Made by a program: the position numbers and the translations under genes | Part shown: piece after piece, positions 47,414 to 56,948 of the stretch | Position numbering within the stretch: position 1 is the first letter of the stretch | Layout: every line of letters starts with the position of its first letter | Notes under the pieces: generated by a model | What the model saw: the letters and a program-made list of their open reading frames with translations, nothing else | The model's database searches: none | What the model was told of the DNA's origin: nothing | From: Isoperla grammatica | Taxonomy: Eukaryota > Arthropoda > Insecta > Plecoptera > Perlodidae | Length of the DNA stretch: 64,000 bases | Direction: 5' to 3' | NCBI GenBank assembly: GCA_945910005.1 | Contig: OX246746.1 | Span: 22,537,092 to 22,601,091 of the forward strand

Positions 47414-47485
47414 GGTCCCGGTGGTCTAGGGGTTATGGCGCCCACCCGGCAAGTGGGAGACCTGGGTTCGATTCCCAGTCGGGGC
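47414..47485 (+). tRNA. tRNA-like gene or tRNA pseudogene
   Basis: A near-complete cloverleaf can be drawn. The acceptor GTCCCGG pairs with TCGGGGC with two G-U pairs. The A box is TGGTCTAGGGG. The anticodon stem CCCAC/GTGGG holds loop CCGGCAA. The T arm CTGGG-TTCGATT-CCCAG contains the B box GGTTCGATTCC. The 5' half resembles tRNA-Glu/Asp types. The loop would give anticodon GGC (Ala), but position 33 is C instead of the near-universal T, and the D stem has a mismatch. Eight T follow at 47488-47495, a perfect pol III terminator. Likely a transcribable tRNA-derived repeat, perhaps not a working tRNA. Confidence 0.5.
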
Positions 47486-47487
47486 TG

Positions 47488-47495
47488 TTTTTTTT
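47488..47495 (+). terminator. RNA polymerase III T-run terminator
   Basis: Eight consecutive T start 2 nt after the tRNA-like 3' end. On the opposite strand the same place gives AATAAA (complement of 47493-47498), the first consensus poly(A) signal I see downstream of the oaf stop codon. Confidence 0.55.
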
Positions 47496-47676
47496 ATTTC
47501 TGGATTTCACGATACACCCATATGTTCTGACCTGCGCACGGCAGATGGGCAAGTTGCACGGAGTTGTAACACATAGCGATCAGGGGCAAATACTATAAGT
47601 TTCATATTGGCCTACGCTGAACTGTCTACTGGATTATTTCACTGCCTTGGATAAATAAAACACAAGTTACACTGGA

Positions 47677-47727
47677 TGCATGATCTAACAATATTTCTAG
47701 TTACGAGAGATATTATTAGATCATGCA
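47677..47727 (-). other. 22-bp hairpin in the presumed oaf 3' UTR
   Basis: TGCATGATCTAACAATATTT (47677-47696, stem to 47698) pairs with the complementary arm at 47706-47727, with about two mismatches and a 7-nt loop. The direct repeat CACTGGATGC abuts both sides (about 47670-47680 and 47725-47735), so the hairpin may be a minute insertion. It would be transcribed as part of the oaf 3' UTR. Confidence 0.7.
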
Positions 47728-47898
47728 CTGGATGCGAGCTACCGCCGCAGAAAAGGCCACTCATCCAAAACACCAGAAGATATACTTCATCGTCCATTAT
47801 CTTAATATACATAGAAGCCACAAGCCTGTTGAAATGTTTGAAAAATATTTTCTGTAATCACGTTTGAAGCAACACCATCTTTAACTATTTGGCTGTGG

Positions 47899-48163
47899 TC
47901 ATTCGTCCCATAAGCAAAGTTGCTTTTGTCGCACGTAATACGAAAATAAGCTACACTTTTTGCACGTCTTGATGCCGCAACGGTAACTACCACTTGCCGC
48001 ACTCTTACCGTCCCCTTTGCCTTTGCAGTACTTTAGTCCACAGGGGTACCAACTGATGCACATTTCTAGCTGGCACGTGCACGGCGTCCAAAGGTCGGCA
48101 GTCTCCAGACAGCGGTTGGTACTTCTGGAGGACATGTCTTCGATAGAGTTTGTAGCGGGGAGT
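47899..48163 (-). CDS. oaf: Out at first (OAF) homologue, terminal coding exon
   Basis: OAF proteins are secreted, cysteine-rich metazoan proteins, first named in Drosophila; their molecular function is poorly defined. This exon encodes the last 87 residues. Visible are Cys at residues 18, 28, 30, 35, 41, 46, 62, 67, 70 and 83, the core WYPCGLKYCKGKG (38-50), YRCGIKTCKKC (60-70), YYVRQKQLCLWDE at the end, then TGA at 47899-47901. This matches the C-terminal domain of the OAF family as I remember it; the CLWDE ending resembles arthropod forms, whereas vertebrate OAF runs a few residues longer. I place the exon start after the acceptor CCCCCCATCTCAG, in phase 2, which puts LPAT where the family has LEAAT-like sequence. 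The frame stays open upstream to 48435, so a longer exon is possible. Signal peptide and N-terminal exons were not found. Partial gene only. Confidence 0.9.
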
Positions 48164-48200
48164 CTGAGATGGGGGGCCGCGGGGGACGGCGGGAAGCGAG
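48164..48200 (-). promoter_or_regulatory. 3' splice acceptor of the oaf terminal exon
   Basis: Read on the minus strand, a pyrimidine-rich run (TTCCCGCCGTCCCCCGCGGC, then CCCCCATCTCAG) ends in AG at 48164-48165. The tract is unusually C-rich instead of T-rich. Competing acceptors lie in the tandem repeat immediately upstream. Confidence 0.55.
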
Positions 48201-48570
48201 AGGTGGCCCCTAGCAGCGCCGACAGCGAGGCCCCTGAAACAAGCAACATAACTTGTAGCCAGATAGCGGGGCACGATGAGAGGTGGCCCCCAGCAGCGCC
48301 GACAGCGAGGCCCCTGAAACAAGCAACATAACTTGTAGCCAAGATAGCGGGGCACGATGAGAGGTGGCCCCCAGCAGCGCCGACAGCGAGGCCCCTGAAA
48401 CAAGCAACATAACTTGTAGCCAGATAGCGGGGCACGATGAGAGGTGGCCCCTAGCAGCGCCGACAGCGAGGCCCCTGAAACAAGCAACATAACTTGTAGC
48501 CAGGTAGCGGGGCACGATGAGAGGTGGCCCCTAGCAGCGCCGACAGCGAGGCCCCTGAAACAAGCAACAT
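48198..48570. repeat. 80-bp tandem repeat in the oaf intron, about 4.7 copies
   Basis: Units start at about 48198, 48278, 48359, 48439 and 48519 (one is 81 bp). On the oaf (minus) strand each carries a pyrimidine-rich TTGCTTGTTTCAG followed by GGGCCTCGCTGTCGGCGC. That gives five near-identical potential 3' splice acceptors whose exons would start at 48233, 48313, 48394, 48474 and 48554. The units are GC-rich and open in more than one frame on the minus strand. The array begins about 35 bp upstream of the assigned acceptor. Confidence 0.95.
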
Positions 48571-48622
48571 GTAACTATATAGCGTTCTATAACTTGTAGC
48601 CTTGACATTCATCAGTGTCCTT

Positions 48623-48726
48623 ATTTCAGAACAGCTTTAGGCGGTTGTAGTCAGTTGTAAAATTGCGCCCCCTATTTCGTAACCCACGCACAAGTTGCAA
48701 CCGTTTGCAAGGTACGTGCTGGAATG
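48623..48726. mobile_element. Short dispersed repeat, copy 1 (partner 51825-51928)
   Basis: About 104 bp closely match 51825-51928. Shared: CAGAACAG-TTTAGGCGGTTG, CAGTTGTAAA-TTGC, CCCCCTATT-CGTAACCC and TACGT-CTGGAATGAG. The second copy starts TTCCAGAAC and ends GTACTGGAA, a short terminal inverted repeat, so this may be a very small MITE. Both copies lie upstream of the oaf terminal exon. Confidence 0.7.
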
Positions 48727-50422
48727 AGGTGGGCCCTCACAAGGTGGTCACAAGGGGGCCTTTACGGATTGATTTGAATACAAAAGTTACGTGAGCTTTA
48801 GTTAGTTCTTTCGACAAGTAGGCTATGTCTGCGATGTGAAGGTCAACTGACCAGGGGTGGTGGAGGAGATGGTCACCACCCAAAACAAGCCCGGGATTTA
48901 AGGAGACGCCTGTCTTACAATGCGGGTGTTGTAACCGTGTTTTCGGTACATTCAGTACAAGGAAACGACTAATTTACACACATATTTTTTGAAAGAGACG
49001 AAAGCATCAGTGTTTTAAACCCCTAAAAAAACGATTTCTATTCACTAAAGCGATGTGATATTCAGATACTATTTTACGTGTCCGCGTATCTATATGGGAA
49101 GTTTTCTGCTAACGTACAAATAAACAAACATAAATAAACAGAGAACTACCATAAGGATAAGGTTTAAACAAATAATAAAAAGAAACACATCTAAATTCTT
49201 TGGGAAAAACACAAAATTAGCAACAGCTTGCGTTAGGAATCATTTGGCCTAGTTATAAATGTCACTATCTAAAAATAGCACGGCCAACGTGTCGTTTTAG
49301 TGTTTGAGATTTGTATAAAAGGTTCATTAGTATATGAGCATATGAGCGCCAACGGTGTCTATTCATTCTACACGTTATTTGTGTCAAGCAATAAGAAACA
49401 CGGGGCTCATCTTGTGGCAAGAAACAAACCAAAACGTCTCATTCTAGCTCTGACCTATATATGACTATCACTACGTTTATCAAGCAGACTGGGTTCGGAC
49501 TGACTTCACTACGCACAGAGTTCGGAACCCGTTTAGCAAGCATATTTCAATCCGGACTCTTCCTATTCAACCCTATCCCAGTCCTATTAAACTGGGCTAG
49601 ATCGGCTTCTTAACAGAACTGAAGTAAGCTCGAGCTGAGTTGTTTATCAGTCGAACTCGGTGCGCACTAAACTCGGCTCGCACCGCCAAGTGCGAGCCCA
49701 AAACTTAGTGAGTATCACGAACCGACGAATGGAACTAATTCTTCTGTCGACACCCATACAGCAAACCTATGCTCTAAATATAATCGAATAAAATACGTTT
49801 ATTTCTCTGGGTTATATTAACGTTAAAGAGTTATTTTGTTAGTTGTGAAAGAACTGATAACACTATCTGCTGAACCGCCTCTTTGTTAGCAACCATATTG
49901 CCACAATAAGCTGCACATTCTGCTCGTTGTTCACTAAAGTCAAGAATCAAAGCTGTTATAATATGCTGTTGTAAGTATATGAACCAGTCTCAACGTTGCT
50001 ACATATTACCGAAGGTCCGTCAATCCCCTACCGGAGGTTATAAGTTAACGTCAACGTGAGTTCGACGAGCCTTCACCTTCACCAGGGGTTTATGGACATC
50101 GAATATTACCTGTCATCATGTATGCCTTTGGTTACTCTTAAGACTAAACATATATTCCTCAACTAAATGATCATGATTTTCATCTTTAAATCACCAGGTA
50201 GGCTATAAATGTACTTTGCTTTAAAAGTAACGACTTGGCTAAAGTGTCCCGAATATGAATCCGCGCACAAAGAAAGCTGGTTAACTTCGCTGGCTACTGA
50301 ACTACGTCATGAATGTTACCATGCTTTCAAGTGCAGCTATATGCACAATAGAAGCAGGTTCCAACTTGCCAGCATTCCGTTTACCTCAATGAAATAAACC
50401 CTATTCCCGCGCCGACTACCAG
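48727..50422. other. Gene-free stretch, probably oaf intron
   Basis: No exon recognised. A consensus-like TATAAAAGG occurs at 49314-49322 on the plus strand with no downstream gene I can identify. Region 49490-49700 repeats GAGTTCGGAACC- and CTCGGT-like phrases irregularly. Confidence 0.4.
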
Positions 50423-50727
50423 TAATGCTGGGTTTACACACCGTAATAAGGCTTAAGATTTAAGATTCTAATATTTTGTTCTAAGGATAGTATTTTCCAA
50501 ACTGATTTACTAGGATCGCTACCATTGGCCGGATTTATAAAAGCTCGTCTCTCATTGGCTGGGCTAAGAATTTTAGGTACAAGAGCTAACAAGTTGGAAT
50601 AGTTTCAACTTTCGTCCTAGCCCTTAAATCTTAGGAAGTTATGTGAACGCCATTATGCTACTGCCTTGATTCAACTTCGTTAAACCTTAGACCTTACACC
50701 TTATTACGGTGTGTAAACCGGGCTTAA
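50423..50727. mobile_element. Harbinger-like MITE, TAA target duplication
   Basis: TAA at 50423-50425 and 50725-50727 flanks inverted ends. The left end is TGCTGGGTTTACACACCGTA (from 50426); the right end, reverse-complemented, reads AGCCCGGTTTACACACCGTA. Both continue into AATAAGG. The inverted match weakens after about 25 bp, with related AAG-TTTAAG phrases further in. A 3-bp TWA duplication is characteristic of PIF/Harbinger elements. The 299-bp element has no coding capacity. Confidence 0.72.
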
Positions 50728-51654
50728 GCTTTCTTTGTGCGCGCATCCTAAAATCCCGAGGTTGTCAGTGTCGGAACTAACCGCAATGAGTTAGGCTACC
50801 TATCCCGGCGGCATAGTACATTCATGCATACAGTATGAATACTACCACCGAACCCATCTCTAACAGATCCAATAAATAACTGGCCCAGCCGATCGTCCAT
50901 CTGCTAATGATGTTTCGTGCGCGCACACACACAGGTACACTCTTATATCTATTCAAATTTAATAACAACACAACTGTAACATCACGATAGATTAGCGCCG
51001 TAGTCTGCATGGCCGCCGGCAGATTAGAGCTAAATTTCCCCCACAAATATTTATGATTGATTATACATGAAAATATTATCGTAAATTAAAATATGACACG
51101 TTCCCCATTTTGATCTATTACCATTTTCCAAAGTGTGACAAATCTCAACAGATTACCCACCTTCTGTTAATTAAATGCGTGAGCTGTGAATCAATCAACT
51201 TTAATAAAGACAAAATGATGGCAATGTCGTGCGGTACGATACACATGCATTAAATTAAACTGTCACGATACTGATGTGTGCAATGCACGTGTTTCAGTAA
51301 TCATACTTACACTCATGGAAGTCAAATAAAGGAGAGGTTTTACTGAATAGCTCATATTTGTTTGGTCAGTTTTAGTTTAGTATAAAGTATGGTGGCCGTG
51401 CAACTAAAAGGAATAACCGTGTAAAAACGAAATCGCGAAACCTCAATTTTCTATACAACTTGTTTGTAGGTAAAATCAAATCAGCGATCAAAGTTAATTT
51501 CGTGGGTTTCAAATAGTAAACTAATACGAGGACAATCGTTTTACCAACAGAACGAGTACACAGTGAATTTTCAACTAGAACGTTTTGTCTGAATAACAAT
51601 CGTTTGAACAAAACACATTCGCACTTTGTTGGCAGGAGCAATTTACACAGTTTG

Positions 51655-51700
51655 TTTATTTGTTTGCTTGTTTGCTTGTTTGTTTGTTAGCTTGTTTGAT
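51655..51700. repeat. TTTG/CTTG tetranucleotide repeat
   Basis: Degenerate tetranucleotide tract of TTTG and CTTG units. Confidence 0.9.
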
Positions 51701-51824
51701 AGAGAAACAAAAGGAATTTAATCGACAGATCTACGTCAAGTTGAACCGTTCAAGACAAGGTTAAGGTTCCATTTGAATGCGATGGGCTGCCAAGTATCTT
51801 CATCATAACCCATGGCCAGCCCTC

Positions 51825-51928
51825 GTTCCAGAACAGATTTAGGCGGTTGTAGCCAGTTGTAAAGTTGCACCCCCTATTCCGTAACCCGGGCGCACATTGC
51901 GACCGGTTGTAACTTACGTACTGGAATG
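51825..51928. mobile_element. Short dispersed repeat, copy 2 (partner 48623-48726)
   Basis: Second copy of the small repeat described at 48623, in the same orientation, and the copy in which the short terminal inverted repeat TTCCAGWAC is clearest. Confidence 0.7.
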
Positions 51929-54780
51929 AGAGCCATGATGCTGTGGCAGTACAGTGTGCCAACCTGACATTCCATGACATTAGTTATTAATATTATTAGT
52001 ATTTAAGGTAATAGTTATCGGCAATTGGACATTTCACATTCCGGCAGTGATGACACATGTCTTTAGAATGAACTATACAGACAGTGCACGTGTGCCGATG
52101 CGTATGTGTTCAAATAAAAGTACCCTCAAATCGAACAGTGACCACACAAGTAATTAAATCCTAAAGATTGTGAAACGGGAAATATCAAGTGCATCAAGTG
52201 CGTAGCAAGGCTTCCAGCTCACGCGTGTGTGAACGCATTACGCAACTTTGCATAGCAACACCCGCCACAAACCAACGAAAAGCAGTTAACCCCCACCCCA
52301 CTTCACACCGAAGATTCCAGAACGGACAAAGACACAAAGACAGTCGGCCAACAGTACCATCCGAGGACGGACGTGTCTGTCCGGAGCAGAGGCAAGTCTT
52401 CTCCAGGACCAGGCAGGAGCCTAGTCCACGGGTCCGCTCGTCATGCCTCAAATAGGCATCCACCGAATCAACAACAACAACAACTGCAACTACAACTAGA
52501 ACTACAACAAACCGTAACGTATAACCGATCATGATCTAAAACTTAAAACTTATAAACAAAGATTTTACGAACTAAGAATTACGAACTATAAAGCGTGTGA
52601 AAGTGCATTTAACTATGATTACACCTGTAACAACGATCAAAACTTACGAACTATAATTAAAACTCAACAAAGAACTATACAAAGAATTCAAGAACTAAAG
52701 AACTTTAATAATAAAAAGTCAAACTGCCAGTAACCAACTGTAATTTCATACTTTGTAATTTCATATTTTGTATTCCATAATATATTAGTTTAAACAGTGT
52801 AATATTGTTGTATTTGCAACCTTGTTTCACTCCTAAAAATAGATCTTTTAAATTGAGAGGTCTATTACAATGCAGTAATTAACAACACATTATAATATCG
52901 TTTACGATTACGCATGTGTTCAACACAAATTAGTTGAAAAGCGTGAGAACTAAGACGTTTTGTTCTTATCTTTAAAATGGTATTCAAATGATTATCTCGG
53001 AATGATTTGAGGCGATAGATATACTTTCAAGATCTACAGATGTACTCATATCACAGAAGTGTTTGGATAAAATAAGACAATTTCAATAATATTTGAAACT
53101 ATCTAATTTATTCCGAACGCGCACCTTTGAATCCTCGTTTTTTAAATATCGGTTGATCTTGATAATACTTGGCCCGCATCATTCCATAATATTGATGTTG
53201 GATGTCGTTTCAAAGAATCGAACAAAAAACCTTAAACTTTCACACTTCTCTAGCTATTTGTGTCCAATATTCCGCCGCGAGAGAAGACACTTCTATATTC
53301 CAACTGTGGCTATCTGCTCTGACAAAGTTGTACAACAGAGCTGGCATGTATGATGTAGACTATAGAAGAACCAAGCTTTGAGCATTCTTCTGATCCTTGG
53401 CTAGAGCTTGTACTGCATACGACATGTGACTACAGAATGAGGTCAGCTCACCATAACTCGTACTCAAAGCAAGTGGTCGTACTGCTCGTTATTGCGCATC
53501 TAGTTTGCAAAGTGTTGTGTGCATGGACAGATTAAAAGTCCGATAATACGGAGATGGAAACTAATCGAAACCTTGGTGATAATATCAACAGACAATATAA
53601 TAGAGCACCCTTCTGCTAGTCTCTAGAATGTTTTCAGCCCTTTCCAGCTGCGATATTCCAATGGGAATCATAATAATGCACAGTATCTAGAACTTGTTTC
53701 GAATACCCAGTGCAGGAGATCATTTTGGAATCAACAAAAGGAGCAGCTTTGCAAGTGTGTTGTAAAACTGGTTCTGATTAACAAATCGGGTAATAGTAAC
53801 TAATTTTGCACCTAATAACATTGACTGATTGCATGCAACTTTCAAACTGATTTTCCATGTAGAATCGTAGTTTCCTAGTTCTTAAATGTGAATCTTAAAA
53901 ACCAAAGCGTTGTGAAATTTTGATAAATATTCAAAATGCAAAATTTCCAAAAATGGTTTAAATATTTCGGTAGAAATTTGGAAAATGTTGTATAAATCTT
54001 AGAAAAATACATTTATTTCTTCTACCATTCAAAAATATTTGTATAAACATAAATAATCGTTGCAGGAAATGGTTAAGATTTGTTTGCGAAAGCAAAAAAT
54101 CCATACAGCCTAGATCCAAATCAACACTAGCCTTTTAGTGTTGAAATGCATTACGATGCTTTTGGTAAACAGTGCTCAAAAGACTTGTTTTTAAGAATAT
54201 ATTCCCAGCATTGTCATATTAAAGACTGAGGGCTGCAAACTATTCAACCAGCTGGGGTGAGGAAACATGAGCCAGAAACTTTGTTGTGTTTGTGCTGATA
54301 CCGTTTTTATTTTATTCATAACATTTAGTTAATTAAAATTCAGGAGTAGGCCTAGAGGATTTCACTTGAATTGATTTGCTTTAGTTTGTTTACAATATTA
54401 ATCTGTACCACTCGTCTTTTTTCGCTTTACTTTATGTATATATCTTGGACAGCCCGCGCACAAGCGGGCTGATCTTATATTATTGTGTTTTATTTGGTTA
54501 ATTTGCTTATTTATTGTCGACACTGTATTTGTGTTATGTTTTTGTAGACGAGCACGAGATAAGAATAAAATGGTTCAATAATAAACCTAGATGAGAATGT
54601 ATGCCGTAGAATAGAACTGAACACCACTATCCTAGCGATCGAAGACAACACACGGCATTCAATGACACAATACGATGCAATACATACACGAGGGCCATGT
54701 AGGTCATGCAGAGAAAAACAAAACTCCAGCAGCAGCAGCAGCAGTTGAATTGCTGCGTCCATTGTTCTGCTGAGGTGTAG
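51929..54780. other. Gene-free stretch, CAA-rich patch and hairpin
   Basis: A CAA/CTA-rich patch at about 52467-52510 makes the minus-strand frame 52194-52532 look like a signal peptide (poly-Val); I regard this as compositional. GAACTAAGAATTACGAACTA-like phrases recur irregularly at about 52560-52705. No exon was recognised. Confidence 0.45.
54450..54471. other. Perfect 8-bp GC hairpin
   Basis: CAGCCCGC, a 6-nt loop, then GCGGGCTG. This is a strong GC stem in an otherwise AT-rich setting. No associated gene was seen. Confidence 0.85.
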
Positions 54781-55233
54781 TGGTTACACTATATTTTTTA
54801 TTTTATTTTTATTTATTTTATTGTAATTAAGGCCAGTGTAGGGCACAATGCCCTCTTTAGCCTGATGAGTGATGATTGATGAATGATAATGAGGAAGAGA
54901 GGAGGGGAAGCCTGGTACCGGCACGTAGCCTACTCCTGTCGAAAAGTACCAAGGGGACCATCGGCTTTACGTCCCATCCGAAAGGACGGTGTAACTTTGA
55001 CCAGTCATATAGGTTCCTCCACTAACCTGGACTGCCGAGCAGTTGACGAGAAGATCGAAGCTGTTACACAAGCTTTCGAACCCTCCAATCTGCTCTAACC
55101 AACGGTAACTAGTGTTTCAGAGGTGAGTGGTCACACATCCACCTCCTGACCTAGACCGAGGTTGCTTAACTTCGGTGTTCGTATGGGAACCGGCTAAGCG
55201 ACCGCGGCTAAACCGTTGGCTGGTTACACTATA
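54781..55233 (-). mobile_element. 5S rRNA-derived SINE with 13-bp target duplication
   Basis: The direct repeat TGGTTACACTATA at 54781-54793 and 55221-55233 brackets a complete insertion (54794-55220). On the minus strand its first about 95 bp (55220 down to about 55125) follow metazoan 5S rRNA: GCCAACGG, CCGAAGTTAAGCAACC (5S has GGAAGCTAAGCAGGG), GGTCAGGAGGTGGATG (5S has GGTTAGTACTTGGATG) and TGACC. This covers the internal pol III promoter. A body follows containing the complement of TTTACGTCCCATCCGAAAGG, then AGGGCATTGTGCCCTACAC, and an A-rich TAAAATAAA-type tail. This is the layout of SINE3-type elements. It does not encode a protein. Confidence 0.88.
55125..55215 (-). pseudogene. 5S rRNA-like head of the SINE
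   Basis: The portion of the SINE that aligns with 5S rRNA. It is diverged and lacks the 3' third of 5S, so it is a promoter-bearing relic and not a ribosomal RNA gene. Confidence 0.7.
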
Positions 55234-55717
55234 GGATACACTTAGTTGTTGAATATATCGACACACGGCGGAGCAGTAAATACATCCGGTGCAAGGATGG
55301 TCACGGTGTTCCGGGTGCCAATAGTTACGAGACAAGAATACATATAATTAATACTAGTAATATGTTGTAAGTGTATGTACGACAATAATAGCTGGTTAAC
55401 CAAAATAAATAATAAACACGATCTAATCATATCTTACAAGTTAACTTGTGAATAAAAGTTATAGACCGCTAGGACTTAACCAAGGAATATATGGAATCGT
55501 TGTTCGAAACACTGATTAAAAGTGCAGATATTTTTAGTTTGACACAGTTTGAAGCTCCTGAAGCTATAGTTATTTATGCGACCAGCATAACAAATACGAC
55601 TGATTATAAATAATACAATATGAAATGAATACATATGATATGACTGTCCGGTTGTCACGGGGAAGAGGGGTGGTCACATATCGATGGAGGGACTAAGAAA
55701 ATCTCTATAGTCTACTA

Positions 55718-56060
55718 AAGTGGCCGTCATCTTAAGAGTTCATTCGAGTTCTGCGAAATGCCTTCCCCTCTTACCCCCACCAGTGCCCGCGCACGGACGA
55801 AGAGAGGCAGTGAAAGATCTAATCTCTAATAGACCATCAAGCTGTCAACCAAAGCTGTCAACGATCTTCCAATTAAATAAACCATCTTTCAATACAAATG
55901 AATTCCTTTATTCTTATTACATTAAATGTAATTATATCGTTATTAATTTTACGTGAGTTGGTATTCGTCGTTGTTGTTCGTCCGTGCGCGGGCACTGGTG
56001 GGGGTAGGAGGGGAAGGTGTTTCGCAGAACTCGAATGAACTCTTTAGTGACGGCCACTTG
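55718..56060. mobile_element. Inverted-repeat element with about 85-bp arms
   Basis: The left arm 55718-55800 (AAGTGGCCGTCA, then GAGTTCATTCGAGTTCTGCG, then CCAGTGCCCGCGCACGGAC) is matched in reverse complement by 55978-56060 with few differences. The spacer of about 177 bp is AT-rich and non-coding. I find no obvious target duplication. It is probably a foldback-type MITE of unknown superfamily. A 78-codon frame across the left arm is incidental. Confidence 0.8.
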
Positions 56061-56769
56061 AGGGTGTTATGCAACAGCACAAGAGCTCTACATTTTGTGA
56101 AGTGAGAGTATATGCATAACCGAAGAGCATCAGGACTATATGAAGAGTTAGTGTATCATTGAACGGTTAATTATCTCCACTGTATTGTCTCGAATACCAC
56201 GATTGTAATAGTAGAGACGTAAAGCAACAAAAATCACCATTGTCTCAATTGTAAATTAAGTTTATAAAAAGTATCAATAGAAAACATTTACGCGCCATCA
56301 AGTGATAAAAATACCCACTTTCAAGATGGGCTTTGTAAGATATCTTCATTCTAATACAGTTAGCTATACCTTACCTAACCCAGTAAATTTGATCGAATAC
56401 GTCCACTGTTTAAGTTTCTACGAATATTTTGATCTCGAATACCCGTTTAGTCAAATTGCATTCAACAAAATAACACTTTACATATAAGCAGAAACGGATA
56501 CAATGAACAGTCAAAGGAAGGAGAGTGCACATCGGCTTATCTGGTTTCAGGCAAAGTTACAGAAGGGAATACTGAGCCATTTCGAGAGACCAGACAATAC
56601 ATACAATAGCGCCGCCCAATGGGCCACGCAAGGCGGTTGGTTATCTTTATTGGGTGTCACTCGACGACTATTACCAATGTAGCTGAAACTAGGCCACGGA
56701 GAAAACCAACAAGTGTCTCGCATGGAGCCAGGTGATGGCCACAGAAAACATTACAACAGCACATTATAA

Positions 56770-56871
56770 CATATGGAAATACTTGACATTACGTCCGTAT
56801 AACATGTAAACGCCGGTTTTGACCGAGATTGTATGATTGTGATACATTCAATAAAATAATAATTAGAATAC

Positions 56872-56948
<77 letters not shown>

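Larger units (their letters stand above)
47368..47510. mobile_element. 24-bp inverted repeats enclosing a tRNA-like sequence
   Basis: GTGAAATCCGGAAATA plus seven A and C (47368-47391) is matched by its reverse complement at 47487-47510 with one mismatch. The 95 bp between them are almost filled by a tRNA-like sequence. A 12-bp direct repeat ATACACCCATAT occurs further out, at about 47313-47324 and 47512-47523, and could mark an insertion. The structure resembles a tiny MITE that captured a tRNA, or a snap-back SINE. It lies about 390 bp downstream of the oaf stop codon. Confidence 0.75.

Noticed and set aside
48005..48515. 101-161 aa minus-strand frames over the 80-bp repeat
   Set aside because: Shadow frames of the repeat array; only the frame continuous with the OAF C-terminus has family support.
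49314..49322. TATA box TATAAAAGG
   Set aside because: Good consensus but no downstream exon or other promoter element could be identified.
52194..52532. Minus-strand frame with signal-peptide-like poly-Val start
   Set aside because: The hydrophobic run derives from a CAA/CTA-rich simple tract, and the rest matches nothing; considered and rejected as the oaf first exon.
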